Below are positions 13,561 through 21,905 of a stretch of DNA of 25,840 nt, one piece after another. The stretch's first letter is position 1; the number at the start of each line of letters is the position of its first letter. A program made the translations under genes and the position numbers. The notes below the pieces were generated by a model. That model was not told the DNA's origin, did not search any database, and saw only the letters and a list, made by a program, of their open reading frames with translations. The stretch is from a virus: positions 1 to 25,840 of IMG/VR virus record IMGVR_UViG_3300007165_000011, one strand, 5' to 3'.

Positions 13561-14574
13561 ATGAAATCACTAGCAGTCAAGTACAGACCACAAACATTTA
13601 GTGATGTTTCAAGTCAAACATCTACTGTAAAAATTTTAACTAAACAGTTAGAACTTAAAAAGTATTTTAATGTTTATGGATTCTCTGGGCCCACAGGTGT
13701 TGGTAAGACAACCCTTGCTAGAATCTTTGCTAATGCCATTAATAATGGTAAAGGTAATCCTATTGAAATAGATGGTGCATCTAATAACGGTGTGGATAAT
13801 ATTCGTAATATCATCCATGATTCTAAAGAAAGAAGCATCGACTCCGAATATAAGATTTATATCATTGACGAATGCCATATGATTACTACAGCTGGTTGGA
13901 ATGCTTTCCTTAAGACTATTGAAGAACCACCTGCTTATACTATCTTTATGTTCTGCACCACTGACTTACAAAAGGTTCCTTCAACTATTAGGAATCGCTG
14001 GATGAACTTTAATCTTACGAAGGTACCTTCAGACCACATCAAGGCAAGATTAGAACACATCTCTAAACAAGAAGGTTTTACTAATTACACTGAAGCCTGT
14101 GATTATATCTCTAAACTTGCAGATGGTGGCATGAGAGATGCTATTTCAATGCTTGAAAAGAGTTCTAACTATTCCACAGACCTTAGTATCGCCAATGTTC
14201 TTAAGAGCCTTGGTAACTTTTCACACGAGTCTTTCTTTAAATTAACCAATGCCATCATTGATGGCAACGAGAAAGAGGTTGTTAATATTGTGGAAAACAC
14301 CCATGCCGAAGGCATAGACCTTAAGCTGTTTATAGATTCATATCTTGACTTTACATTGGATTTAAACAAGTTCTGTTTATTTAATGATATGAAAGTAATC
14401 AAGATTCCTGTGTCTATGGAAAAAGAGATTAAGTATTCTACAAGCATTACAAATAATGTTGCTTATTACAGTAAGCTTACTTCAAACATTCTTGACCTTA
14501 AAAACCTTATTAAGACAGACACCTCTATCAAAACAACAATAACCGTTTCACTATTAAAGATTTGCAGGGGTTAA
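13561..14574 (+). CDS. dnaX: Clamp-loader ATPase subunit, DnaX (gamma/tau)-like
   Basis: The motor of the loader that opens and places the sliding clamp on primed DNA. The product has 337 residues. MKSLAVKYRPQTFSDVSSQ is the classical DnaX start. Walker A is GPTGVGKTT (43-51), and Walker B ends in D103-E104-C-H (YIIDECHM). Sensor 1 is MFCTTD, followed by KVPSTIRNRWMNF where the SRC motif should be; NRW stands in place of SRC. GGMRDAISMLEK is sensor 2. The Cys-rich zinc module found between Walker A and B of bacterial DnaX is absent. It is shorter than bacterial tau and close to the gamma core. The start codon follows the HNH stop codon with no gap, and AAAGGAG precedes it. Confidence 0.9.
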   Translation: MKSLAVKYRPQTFSDVSSQTSTVKILTKQLELKKYFNVYGFSGPTGVGKTTLARIFANAINNGKGNPIEIDGASNNGVDNIRNIIHDSKERSIDSEYKIYIIDECHMITTAGWNAFLKTIEEPPAYTIFMFCTTDLQKVPSTIRNRWMNFNLTKVPSDHIKARLEHISKQEGFTNYTEACDYISKLADGGMRDAISMLEKSSNYSTDLSIANVLKSLGNFSHESFFKLTNAIIDGNEKEVVNIVENTHAEGIDLKLFIDSYLDFTLDLNKFCLFNDMKVIKIPVSMEKEIKYSTSITNNVAYYSKLTSNILDLKNLIKTDTSIKTTITVSLLKICRG

Positions 14575-14577
14575 ACT

Positions 14578-15378
14578 ATGATTGGTCAACAAAGACTTAT
14601 TAATGACATTAAATCATATAACATAAAAACCTTTCCTCAAACACTGTTACTATTGGGTAACCGTGGTTGTGGCAAACATCTTTTAGTTAATCATGTAATA
14701 GCACCACATTTAAAATTAGATGTTATTGATATTACTAAAAACATTTCTTTTGAGTATATCTTAGAAGTTCAATTAAGGGCTATACCGGCTATCTATCTAA
14801 TCAATACCACTTTAATAACTGAAAAAGAACAAAATGTTATACTGAAGTTCATAGAGGAACCCGTTAGTAACTCTTTTATTATTTTATTGACAGAAGATAA
14901 GAATCAACTTCTTGACACAGTCTTAAACAGATGTGTTGTTTATTCGTTTGAGCCATACACGATTCAAGAACTTTCCTCGTTCATTAAGTATGAAAAAGAA
15001 ACTAATAAACAATTAGCATTAAAGATTTCAACGACTCCTGGTCAGTTAATTGAAACCGATGAGGTTAAGTTAGAAAGTCTTTATGAATTGGTTATCAAGA
15101 TAGTTAATAAAATTAAAGATGCAACGTTACCAAATACTCTTAGCATTTCGGATAAGATGAACTATAAAGACAATATAGATAAGTTTGATATCAATATGTT
15201 CTTTAATGCTTTAATCTTAGCTTTAAACGAAGAATATATAAAGAATAACAATGAGTTCTACTTTAAATTGTATAATAAAGTGTCAGAATATAAGTACATG
15301 TTAAATGCTCCTAAGATAAACAAAGAAGTGTTAATGGATAACTTCTTGGTTACAATATGGAAACTGGCACAAAATTAA
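14578..15378 (+). CDS. holB: Clamp-loader delta-prime (HolB)-like subunit
   Basis: The stator-type subunit of the clamp loader, 266 residues. It opens MIGQQRLINDIKSYNIKTFPQ-LLLLGNRGCGKH. The P-loop (27-34) keeps G-x4-GK, but the Thr/Ser is replaced by His, so ATP binding is doubtful, as in bacterial delta-prime. A partner-like segment EKEQNVILKFIEEP matches the delta-prime/DnaX core, and TVLNRCVVYSFEPYT retains the NRC form of the SRC motif that contacts the neighbouring ATP site. It starts 3 nt after the DnaX stop codon and is followed at once by a delta-like gene, which supports the assignment. Confidence 0.82.
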   Translation: MIGQQRLINDIKSYNIKTFPQTLLLLGNRGCGKHLLVNHVIAPHLKLDVIDITKNISFEYILEVQLRAIPAIYLINTTLITEKEQNVILKFIEEPVSNSFIILLTEDKNQLLDTVLNRCVVYSFEPYTIQELSSFIKYEKETNKQLALKISTTPGQLIETDEVKLESLYELVIKIVNKIKDATLPNTLSISDKMNYKDNIDKFDINMFFNALILALNEEYIKNNNEFYFKLYNKVSEYKYMLNAPKINKEVLMDNFLVTIWKLAQN

Positions 15379-15379
15379 T

Positions 15380-16306
15380 ATGGAAATCAAAATAAAAGAT
15401 TTAAAGTCAAGAGTAGAAAAAGGAATGATTACTGATTCATTCTTTGTTTTGGTATACTCAGATAATACTTTTCTCGCTAATCAATACGTTAATGAAATAG
15501 CAAGAATTAAGAATAAACAAAAAGTGTATATAGATTCTTTAAACGAAGTTTCCAAAGATACTGGTGTGTTTGATAGAAAAGATAACAACTTGTATATTTT
15601 AAATACTGAAAAATTTGTGACAGACATAGAAAACTTCTCCGGGTATAAGAATGTTATAGTGGTATGTAATGAGATAGATATTAAAACAAAAAGGGATGTT
15701 GTTGCAACAGGTACTTACACTAACCTTCCCAAAATACAAGAATGGCAAATATTAGATTACTTGAAACAACAAGCTCCGGGACTTGAAGAACACCACATTA
15801 AGTGGTTGTACGAAATAACTAAGGGGGATATTTATAGGGTTTATAATGAAGTATTAAAACTAAGTATATTTCCCAAAGAAAAACAATTAGAGTTATTCAA
15901 ACAAATTAATAATGAAGATGGCTATAGTGATTTAAGTTCAATGACAATATTTGATTTAATAAACTCGATATTAAAAAAAGATACAAGAACTCTTACTACA
16001 GCCCTAACAGAAATAAATGCCATAGGAATTGAACCGATGGGATTAGTTACATTACTACATAGAAACATTCTAAATATAATTAAAGTTAAACTCAACATCA
16101 AATCAACACCGGAATCACTTGGTATGAGTGAAAAGCAATTTAAGGCAATATCATACAGCTACGGAAACCTGTCAGAAGAACGTCTTGCAAACACGTTAGA
16201 GTTCATTACATCTATAGATTTTAAACTCAAATCAGGTTTATTACAATTATCAAATGAAAGGTTAATTGATTATATCATAACAAACATGTTAAGATATAAT
16301 ATTTAA
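15380..16306 (+). CDS. holA: Clamp-loader delta (HolA)-like subunit
   Basis: The predicted clamp-opening wrench of the loader, 308 residues. No P-loop is present, as expected of delta. Recognition rests on the family layout: an N-terminal RecA-like half with strands FFVLVYSDN and NVIVVCNEID, and then EWQILDYLKQQAPGLEEHHIKWLYEITKGDIYRVYNEVLKLSIF, the delta helix-lid arrangement. A C-terminal collar follows with MTIFDLINSILKKD, IGIEPMGLVTLLHRNILNIIKVK and a final helix that reads LLQLSNERLIDYII. These match the DnaX-family delta pattern of NxFxLIxAI and EPLxLLxLLxRQ. It begins 1 nt after the delta-prime stop codon with a poor ribosome binding site, so coupling is likely. Confidence 0.78.
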   Translation: MEIKIKDLKSRVEKGMITDSFFVLVYSDNTFLANQYVNEIARIKNKQKVYIDSLNEVSKDTGVFDRKDNNLYILNTEKFVTDIENFSGYKNVIVVCNEIDIKTKRDVVATGTYTNLPKIQEWQILDYLKQQAPGLEEHHIKWLYEITKGDIYRVYNEVLKLSIFPKEKQLELFKQINNEDGYSDLSSMTIFDLINSILKKDTRTLTTALTEINAIGIEPMGLVTLLHRNILNIIKVKLNIKSTPESLGMSEKQFKAISYSYGNLSEERLANTLEFITSIDFKLKSGLLQLSNERLIDYIITNMLRYNI

Positions 16307-16318
16307 AGGAGAATAATT

Positions 16319-16627
16319 ATGAGTAAGTTAATCTGCGGAAAATGCCAAGGAACATTGTTTGTTCCAACGAGTGTAGGAATTGTTTATTCTGTTTATGTTC
16401 CAAATGGCACACCGCCTTCAGAGATGGAGTATAAATGTTCCAGCTGTGGTAACACTCAACACGTCTATGTTCCAGCTCAATACGATGTTGTTAAACCTCA
16501 AGAGATAAAACTTCCAGAACAAACCTGGGTTAATGATATGCCTGTTGTGTTTAATAACTCAAATGACATCGATAGTAAAACTAATACCACAGATATTCTT
16601 TTTAGTATTGACAAACCAAAACAATAG
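16319..16627 (+). CDS. Small zinc-ribbon protein
   Basis: 102 residues with two CxxC pairs, CGKC (6-9) and CSSC (39-42), separated by about 30 residues. This is typical of a rubredoxin-like zinc ribbon. The rest is Pro-rich (VPTSVGIVYSVYVPNGTPPSEMEYK; KLPEQTWVNDMPVVF). Such ribbons bind nucleic acid or protein; the partner is unknown. It has a good ribosome binding site (AAAGGAG, 16307-16313) and lies at the end of the clamp-loader cluster. The -35 of the next promoter is inside its 3' end. Confidence 0.78.
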   Translation: MSKLICGKCQGTLFVPTSVGIVYSVYVPNGTPPSEMEYKCSSCGNTQHVYVPAQYDVVKPQEIKLPEQTWVNDMPVVFNNSNDIDSKTNTTDILFSIDKPKQ

Positions 16628-16636
16628 GTGTATAAT
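16608..16636 (+). promoter_or_regulatory. Perfect sigma-A promoter TTGACA-N17-TATAAT
   Basis: TTGACA (16608-16613), 17 nt, TATAAT (16631-16636). The -35 is in the 3' end of the zinc-ribbon gene. The bases before TATAAT are GGTG, a one-base variant of the GTTG box seen elsewhere, so it belongs to both patterns. ATG 16655 follows with CGAGG. Confidence 0.75.
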
Positions 16637-16654
16637 AATACCGAGGTAAAAACA

Positions 16655-17140
16655 ATGAACATATTTGTATTAGACGAAAATCCAGCAGTGGCAGCAGTAT
16701 ACCACGGGGATAAGCATGTTGTCAAGATGATTGTGGAAACAGCACAACTTCTTTCAACTGCCCACCATTACTATAATAGTCCTATTGCTCCGTTAGTCTA
16801 TAAAAAGACTCACGTCAATCACCCATCTGCTATCTGGGTTAGAACCAACAGCACTAACTATACCTGGGCATTTGCTTTGTTAAAGTTCTTGCTTCAAGAA
16901 TACACTCACCGTTATGGAAAGATTCATTCTACCAGCAATCTTGTAGAAAACCTTTCCCATATCCCACAAGGTATGCCTATAACCACAACATTAACCCCAT
17001 TTGCCCTTGCCATGCCTGACCAATATAAGATTCCAGGTAATGCTGTTGAATCATATAGACAATACTATATCCATGAGAAGAAGACTATCTGGTCATGGAA
17101 AAAACGTGAAAAACCATACTGGATGGCTGGAATTGTTTAA
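16655..17140 (+). CDS. Conserved phage protein of unknown function
   Basis: 161 residues from ATG 16655; the in-frame ATG at 16628 falls inside the promoter. The product begins MNIFVLDENPAVAAVYHGDKHVVKMIVETAQLL. Pairs of conserved His residues occur (HGDKHVVK, STAHHYY, THVNHPSAIWV), and it ends with LTPFALAMPDQYK and WKKREKPYWM. I recall this family in many tailed phages; some databases label relatives as pyrimidine-dimer glycosylase-like, but I see no evidence for that activity. The conserved His/Asp/Trp pattern suggests an enzyme. It is transcribed from a strong promoter and is followed by another promoter box. Confidence 0.8.
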   Translation: MNIFVLDENPAVAAVYHGDKHVVKMIVETAQLLSTAHHYYNSPIAPLVYKKTHVNHPSAIWVRTNSTNYTWAFALLKFLLQEYTHRYGKIHSTSNLVENLSHIPQGMPITTTLTPFALAMPDQYKIPGNAVESYRQYYIHEKKTIWSWKKREKPYWMAGIV

Positions 17141-17145
17141 AAAAA

Positions 17146-17155
17146 GTTGTATAAT
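17146..17155 (+). promoter_or_regulatory. Phage promoter box GTTGTATAAT, upstream of sbcD-like gene
   Basis: An exact copy of the box after an A-run, with TATAAT at 17150-17155 and ATG 17171 16 nt on. AAGAGG acts as the ribosome binding site. An in-frame ATG at 17147 overlaps the box and is not a plausible start. Confidence 0.6.
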
Positions 17156-17170
17156 AATAAGAGGACATTA

Positions 17171-18238
17171 ATGAGTAAGATTTTGTTTTATACAGACCCA
17201 CACTGGTCTCAATACAGCTCGATTGTAAGGAAAAGGGGTATAAAGTACTCCCAACGATTAGAAAACCTTATAGCGAGCTTAAATTGGGCTGAAAACCTAT
17301 CAAAGCAATTAGGCTGTGATATGGTTATTTGTTTGGGAGACTTCTTTGACTCAGCTGTGCTGAATAGCGAAGAGATTACTGCATTACAGGATATAACCTG
17401 GAATATGGCTGTCCCTCACTACTTCTTGGTTGGAAACCATGAATCTAGCGTTTCTTCCTTAGAGTACAGCTCAACAAAAGCTCTTGAAAGGAAGGGCTTT
17501 TCGGTCATTGATAAACCACAAAGACTTGTGTTAGATGAGAAGTCAAGTCTTTACTTTTTGCCATATACACTAGAAGAAAACAGAAAGACAGTAAAAGAAT
17601 ATGTTACAGAGATGTCTATTGGCATACCTACTGTCCATAACATTGTCTTGAGTCATAACGATATCATAGGTATTCGATATGGTATGTTTGAATCCAAAGA
17701 AGGTTTTAACTTAAAGGACATTGAGGAAAACAGTACTCTTTACTTAAACGGCCATTTACATAATAGCACCTTCCTTAACAGTAAAGACACTATTTTAAAT
17801 TTAGGTAACCTTACAGGTCAGAACTTTAGTGAGGATGCCTATCGTTATAGACACTATGCTGCTACCTTAGATACAGACACATTGGCATTAGACTTTCACG
17901 AAAACCCACATGCCTTTAACTTTTACCATGTTGATATTAAAGAAAATGCTGATTTCAAGAAACTAAGCCTTTTAAAGACTAATGCTGTTGTTACCTTTAG
18001 ATGCAAAGAAGAACTTATGGACCAACTTCGTTCTGTGATTAAGATTGTCCCTAACATTGTAGAGCATAAGATTGTTGCATATCGAGAAGAAGTAGTTGCA
18101 AATAAAGCATACATGGACGAGATATCTTTAAGCAACATGGACTATTTACAGAAGTTTTCTGAGTTTATTATTCAAACTATAGGTGATTCTGAAGTCATTA
18201 AAGAAGAACTTACCCATATTAGTGGGGGTAACAAGTAA
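17171..18238 (+). CDS. sbcD: SbcD/gp47-like exonuclease subunit (Mre11 family)
   Basis: Nuclease of the DNA end-processing complex, 355 residues from ATG 17171. Metallophosphoesterase motifs are complete: D9-P-H11 (YTDPHW), G-D57-FFD, G-N89-H90-E, H162 in LSHND, and G194-H195-L-H197. These are the two-metal ligands of Mre11 proteins. A C-terminal part (about 250-355) would carry the DNA-binding cap and the contact to SbcC. Its last base overlaps the start of the sbcC-like gene (TAATG), so the two subunits are made in coupled fashion. In T4 the matching gp47/gp46 pair acts in recombination-dependent replication and host DNA breakdown. Confidence 0.9.
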   Translation: MSKILFYTDPHWSQYSSIVRKRGIKYSQRLENLIASLNWAENLSKQLGCDMVICLGDFFDSAVLNSEEITALQDITWNMAVPHYFLVGNHESSVSSLEYSSTKALERKGFSVIDKPQRLVLDEKSSLYFLPYTLEENRKTVKEYVTEMSIGIPTVHNIVLSHNDIIGIRYGMFESKEGFNLKDIEENSTLYLNGHLHNSTFLNSKDTILNLGNLTGQNFSEDAYRYRHYAATLDTDTLALDFHENPHAFNFYHVDIKENADFKKLSLLKTNAVVTFRCKEELMDQLRSVIKIVPNIVEHKIVAYREEVVANKAYMDEISLSNMDYLQKFSEFIIQTIGDSEVIKEELTHISGGNK

Positions 18239-20121
18239 TGAAGATTAAGTTTGAAAAGGTTGTTTTACATAACTTCCTTTCTTTTGGGGATGCAGAACTT
18301 ACCTTGTCTGACCGTGGTTACTCTGTGGTCAAGGGTGTTAATAACAACCCTAAAGACTCTGCCATCTCTAATGGGTCAGGTAAATCTAGTATTTGGTCTG
18401 CGATTTCCTATGCTTTAACAGGAGAAACCATTCAAGGGCTAAAGTCTAACATTGTAAACATAAATGGCCAGGATGGATGTTTTGTTAAGCTTTTCTTCAA
18501 TGTTGATGGGAATAACTATGAAATTACACGATTTAAGGAATATTCAGATGTAGGCACAGACCTTAAGATTGTCATCAATGGTAAGGACATGAGTGGTAAA
18601 GGGATTAAGGAATCTCAACAACTCCTCCTACAATACCTTCCAGACCTCAATACAGAGCTTATAGGAAGCGTAATCATCCTCGGACAGGGTTTACCTCATA
18701 AATTTTCAAATCACAGCCCTAGTGGACGAAAAGAGGTATTAGAGAAGCTGTCTAAGTCAGACTTCATGATTCAGGACATCAAAGACAGGATAGAACGTAG
18801 GACTAACCACCTTTCTACTACCAAGAGAACTCTTGAGGATACTTTACTAGGATTAACCTCTCAACTATCTGTTTATACTCAACAGTATGTTAAACTAACC
18901 GAAGAACTATCTAAAACTAAGGTTGTTATTGATTATGACTCAATAATTACTAAAAAACAACTGGAATTAGACCAAATATCGATTAGACATCAAAACTATC
19001 AAGGAAGACTTGATTCCTTCAACCAACGCTTGAGTTATCTAACTGAAAGCATATCCCAAGAAACACTTAAGAAGTCAGAGTACCTTGCAAACAAGTCAAA
19101 AGAGGCTCAGAAGCATCTTGAGCCCTTAAAAGAAGAATTAACTACCCTTAACGTCTTAATTAAGACTTTAGAGGGGGAAATCACTAAATTAAAGGCAATT
19201 AAGGATACTTGTCCAACCTGTGGTCAAAAGATACCTGGTGCACTTAAACCAGATACCTCAGAGAAGGATAAACTGTATTTAGACTATCATGCTAAGAGAG
19301 ATGGCCTTATTGCTCAAATTAGTGCTTATAACTCTACAGTGGAAAAAGAGACAGCAGAATATAACAAGCAGTATGAATTAGATACCGCAAGAACCAGAGA
19401 AGAGTTGACAAAGGTTAAATCTGAGATTACTAACTTACAGTATGGGCCAGTTGACAGCATTAACATCCTTGCAGATAAAAAGATAAAACTAAGTAATGAA
19501 ATCACATCCTTACAGAATGAAAAGAAGAACTTCTTTGATAACAAACAAAAGTTAGAAGATAAGATTAAAGAGGCTCAAACAACAATGGAGTCCCTTAAGA
19601 ATAAGATTGATTCTGACACCAAGAACAAAGAAGAGTTGCAAAAGCACATAGATGTAATTACTAAGATGTCTACCTTAGTTAAAAGGGACTTTAGAGGATT
19701 CTTATTATCAAGTGTTATATCCTTTATTGACAGGAAAGCAAAAGAGTACTCTCAAGAAGTGTTTGGAACATCTGAGCTAGACTTCAAACTTGATGGCAAT
19801 AACATTGATATAAGTTATTGTGGCAAGTCGTTTGAGAACTTATCGGGAGGAGAAAAGCAAAGAGTAGACCTTATTATTCAGTTTGCCGTGAGAGACATGA
19901 TGAGTCAATACCTATCCTTCACTAGCAACATTATCGTTCTAGATGAAATCTTTGATAACTTAGACATAAAGGGGACAACCAATGTATTGAATCTAATATC
20001 TAAGAAGTTAAACGATGTAGAAAGCATATTTATAATCTCACATAATGAATCGCTCAAGATTCCTTATGATGATATAATTACCGTCATAAAAGACGAAAGG
20101 GGATTTAGTAAAATAAAATGA
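18238..20121 (+). CDS. sbcC: SbcC/gp46-like ATPase subunit (Rad50 family)
   Basis: The ATPase partner of the nuclease, 627 residues, shorter than bacterial SbcC (about 1000) and similar to phage gp46. N-terminal Walker A is SNGSGKSS (44-51). Long coiled coils run to about 500, split by a zinc hook C325-P-T-C328 that joins two molecules. The ABC signature LSGGEKQR is near 535, and Walker B with catalytic Glu (NIIVLDEIFDN) is near 563-574. A His after FIISHNE closes the site (H-loop). The gene overlaps its neighbours on both sides (TAATG at the start, ATGA at the end). Confidence 0.93.
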   Translation: MKIKFEKVVLHNFLSFGDAELTLSDRGYSVVKGVNNNPKDSAISNGSGKSSIWSAISYALTGETIQGLKSNIVNINGQDGCFVKLFFNVDGNNYEITRFKEYSDVGTDLKIVINGKDMSGKGIKESQQLLLQYLPDLNTELIGSVIILGQGLPHKFSNHSPSGRKEVLEKLSKSDFMIQDIKDRIERRTNHLSTTKRTLEDTLLGLTSQLSVYTQQYVKLTEELSKTKVVIDYDSIITKKQLELDQISIRHQNYQGRLDSFNQRLSYLTESISQETLKKSEYLANKSKEAQKHLEPLKEELTTLNVLIKTLEGEITKLKAIKDTCPTCGQKIPGALKPDTSEKDKLYLDYHAKRDGLIAQISAYNSTVEKETAEYNKQYELDTARTREELTKVKSEITNLQYGPVDSINILADKKIKLSNEITSLQNEKKNFFDNKQKLEDKIKEAQTTMESLKNKIDSDTKNKEELQKHIDVITKMSTLVKRDFRGFLLSSVISFIDRKAKEYSQEVFGTSELDFKLDGNNIDISYCGKSFENLSGGEKQRVDLIIQFAVRDMMSQYLSFTSNIIVLDEIFDNLDIKGTTNVLNLISKKLNDVESIFIISHNESLKIPYDDIITVIKDERGFSKIK

Positions 20122-20963
20122 GCACATACAGTAAACCTAAAAACGTATCCTATACAGAAATGGCCATCTTTTTTGATAAGCACATAAAGAAACCAAACAG
20201 AGATGATAACATTCTTTATGAATATGTATATCATCTTGTTTATATGTTAGCCAACAAGGCAAAGTATTTTCATGATTATGCAGACTATGATGAATTTGCT
20301 TTATACGCTGCAAGTAAAATTTACATGAGAGCAATCAATCAAGATAAACTAGAAAAACCAATCAAATCGATTCTTAACTACATCAAAGCTGTTATCTACC
20401 CACTTAAAGTTGATTATCAAAAAGAAAACTATGATGAAGTTATTAATCCAGAAGTAGATGATAGAATTAACGGTGAGAGATTAAAAAACAACTTACATGC
20501 ACCTATTCTTGCAGATTACAGGGAAGGTTTAATGGATGAAATTTATAAGCAATTAGATTATTTACCCAAGTATATTAATGAAGTAGTCAAAGAGTCCCCC
20601 TATAAAAATGATGTCCTAATCGCAAGAAGATTGTACATGTCTGTGTTACTATCTTTCTTAAACGGTGTGACATTAACTAATCAAGGTATTCAAAAGCTAC
20701 AACGTCGTGAAGTTAAGATGCTTGACACCGACAATACAGCAATTAAGATGTTAGAAAAAGAAAAAGAGATTAGTACAATTCTGTGGCGATTAGATGAATC
20801 TTTATTAAGTTATGTAGAAATACTTACAAATAAAGTTAGAAGAAAGTTCGGTAGAGACTTAATTGAAATCAAAAAGTCATACGAATTGCCGGAAGAAGAC
20901 TTAAAAGCTATCATGATGTCTGCATATAATACAGACCAAACTGATAATGATGAGGAAATGTAA
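20118..20963 (+). CDS. Unknown protein, possibly a divergent phage sigma factor
   Basis: 281 residues. The N-terminal half has a helical layout that resembles sigma-70 region 2. YEYVYHLVYMLANKAKYF is followed by YDEFALYAASKIYMRAIN (like the region 2.2 helix) and then KSILNYIKAVIYPLKVDYQKE (like region 2.3-2.4, which often ends in DYxRK). A clear region 4 helix-turn-helix is not evident, although the second half is helical. In T4 the sigma gene 55 lies close to genes 46 and 47; here the gene follows that pair directly. Those two hints are all; a structural comparison would be needed to settle it. The tail is acidic (DQTDNDEEM). The 5' end overlaps sbcC by 4 nt. Confidence 0.75.
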   Translation: MSTYSKPKNVSYTEMAIFFDKHIKKPNRDDNILYEYVYHLVYMLANKAKYFHDYADYDEFALYAASKIYMRAINQDKLEKPIKSILNYIKAVIYPLKVDYQKENYDEVINPEVDDRINGERLKNNLHAPILADYREGLMDEIYKQLDYLPKYINEVVKESPYKNDVLIARRLYMSVLLSFLNGVTLTNQGIQKLQRREVKMLDTDNTAIKMLEKEKEISTILWRLDESLLSYVEILTNKVRRKFGRDLIEIKKSYELPEEDLKAIMMSAYNTDQTDNDEEM

Positions 20964-21338
20964 ATGAGAAAAGAAACAAAAGAAAAATTAGAATCACTTC
21001 AACTAACAGATGTTTATTCATTGATTCTGTTTGCCATCTTTAAAATGAAAGATATTCCAGAATACTCAACATTGAGTGAACTGGCCTATATCCTTGATAA
21101 AGAAAGTTTATTTAACTTCCTTGAATATTATGGCGGCACAACTATTAAAGTTCCTACCCTAGATGAGTTCAATCAAATTATTAGAGCTTTAGTTTTATAT
21201 CAAGCAGTTAACTTAGAAGGTCTTGATTTTAACAAAGCCTTTAAAAACATTGAACCAGAATTCCAAAACAATGACACAAGGGAAGCATATTTTAAGATAG
21301 TTAAGATTCTTGACAAGTACGACTTTAGGAGAAAATAA
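20964..21338 (+). CDS. Hypothetical protein
   Basis: 124 residues, starting right after the previous stop codon with GAGGAA upstream. Mostly helical: LTDVYSLILFAIFKMKDIPEYSTLSELAYIL, then a conserved-looking LFNFLEYYGGTTIKVPTLDEFNQIIRALVLYQAV. The YYGGxxIxVPTxxEF motif is one I associate with small phage proteins that accompany sigma-like or structural genes and resembles a Mor-type LxxYxGGxxIYIP motif; that resemblance is weak. It is coupled to the preceding gene and may act together with it. Confidence 0.75.
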   Translation: MRKETKEKLESLQLTDVYSLILFAIFKMKDIPEYSTLSELAYILDKESLFNFLEYYGGTTIKVPTLDEFNQIIRALVLYQAVNLEGLDFNKAFKNIEPEFQNNDTREAYFKIVKILDKYDFRRK

Positions 21339-21340
21339 TA

Positions 21341-21586
21341 ATGTTTAAAGAAAAGTTGTATAATATATTAAAGGAATTTAAACATTTAACTAAAAATCAC
21401 AACAAAGCAATGCTTATCAAAAAGCGTGTATCTAAAAAACTTCAACACTCTCTAGAGCAATATCAACAGAACCTTGAAGAAACTACAAGATACCTTGCTT
21501 CTAGAAACTCAATAACAATGTTGAAAGGAATAATTAAAAAATATGGGAAGGACTCCGAAGATGGACAAAAAGATGGAAGAAATTAA
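21341..21586 (+). CDS. Hypothetical small basic protein
   Basis: 81 residues, Lys-rich and helical (NKAMLIKKRVSKKLQHSLEQYQQNLEETTRYLASRNSITML). ATG 21341 has AGGAGA 8 nt upstream. A phage promoter box (21355-21364) lies inside codons 5-8. A coiled coil or DNA-binding role is possible, but nothing is recognised. Its 3' end overlaps the next gene by 26 nt in another frame. Confidence 0.6.
   Translation: MFKEKLYNILKEFKHLTKNHNKAMLIKKRVSKKLQHSLEQYQQNLEETTRYLASRNSITMLKGIIKKYGKDSEDGQKDGRN
21355..21364 (+). promoter_or_regulatory. Promoter box GTTGTATAAT inside a coding region
   Basis: An exact copy of the ten-base box, located within the first codons of the 81-residue gene rather than between genes. 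If active, it would transcribe the genes from 21561 on. Because the box encodes the common peptide L-Y-N, coincidence is possible. Confidence 0.4.
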
Positions 21587-21905
21587 TATAGTTAAAGATA
21601 CTGCGGTATTGACAACCATTCCAGAAAAGGCACTTAAAAAAATCATCGATAAGATGGTTTATGCTATTGCTGAAGCTGTGGTTGAAGCAAGACTTACTAA
21701 TGAAAGTGTCATTGAACTTAACATAGGGTTAGGGACATTATTCATTAAGCTTGAAGACGACTCAATCCAGTATAAGTTCGTCCCAGGAGAAAAATTAGAG
21801 GAAAGTGTAAAAAACTCGTTTATTAACCAGCAAAATTTATTAGAGGACGTTTTAGACGCTTCCTTGGTAAACAAGCTAACAAATATCTATAAGGACCTAT
21901 TTTAA
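21561..21905 (+). CDS. Hypothetical protein
   Basis: 114 residues from ATG 21561, preferred over ATG 21543 because AAGGA is 8 nt upstream of it. The body (KKIIDKMVYAIAEAVVEARLTNESVIELNIGLGTLFIKLEDDSIQYKFVPGEKLEESVKNSF) has a helix followed by strands with a GLGTL turn, vaguely like histone-like/IHF family proteins (helix, then beta arm), but the arm is short and I would not claim it. The stop codon overlaps the next start (TAATG). Confidence 0.75.
   Translation: MDKKMEEINIVKDTAVLTTIPEKALKKIIDKMVYAIAEAVVEARLTNESVIELNIGLGTLFIKLEDDSIQYKFVPGEKLEESVKNSFINQQNLLEDVLDASLVNKLTNIYKDLF

Noticed and set aside
15269-15277. Further promoter box TTGTATAAT inside the delta-prime gene
   Set aside because: It is one base short of the full box, is deep within coding sequence, encodes the common L-Y-N, and no ribosome binding site and start follow nearby.
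16655-17140. Pyrimidine-dimer glycosylase (DenV) function
   Set aside because: The N-terminus does not match the DenV start with its catalytic Thr, and only a recalled database label supports it; kept as unknown.
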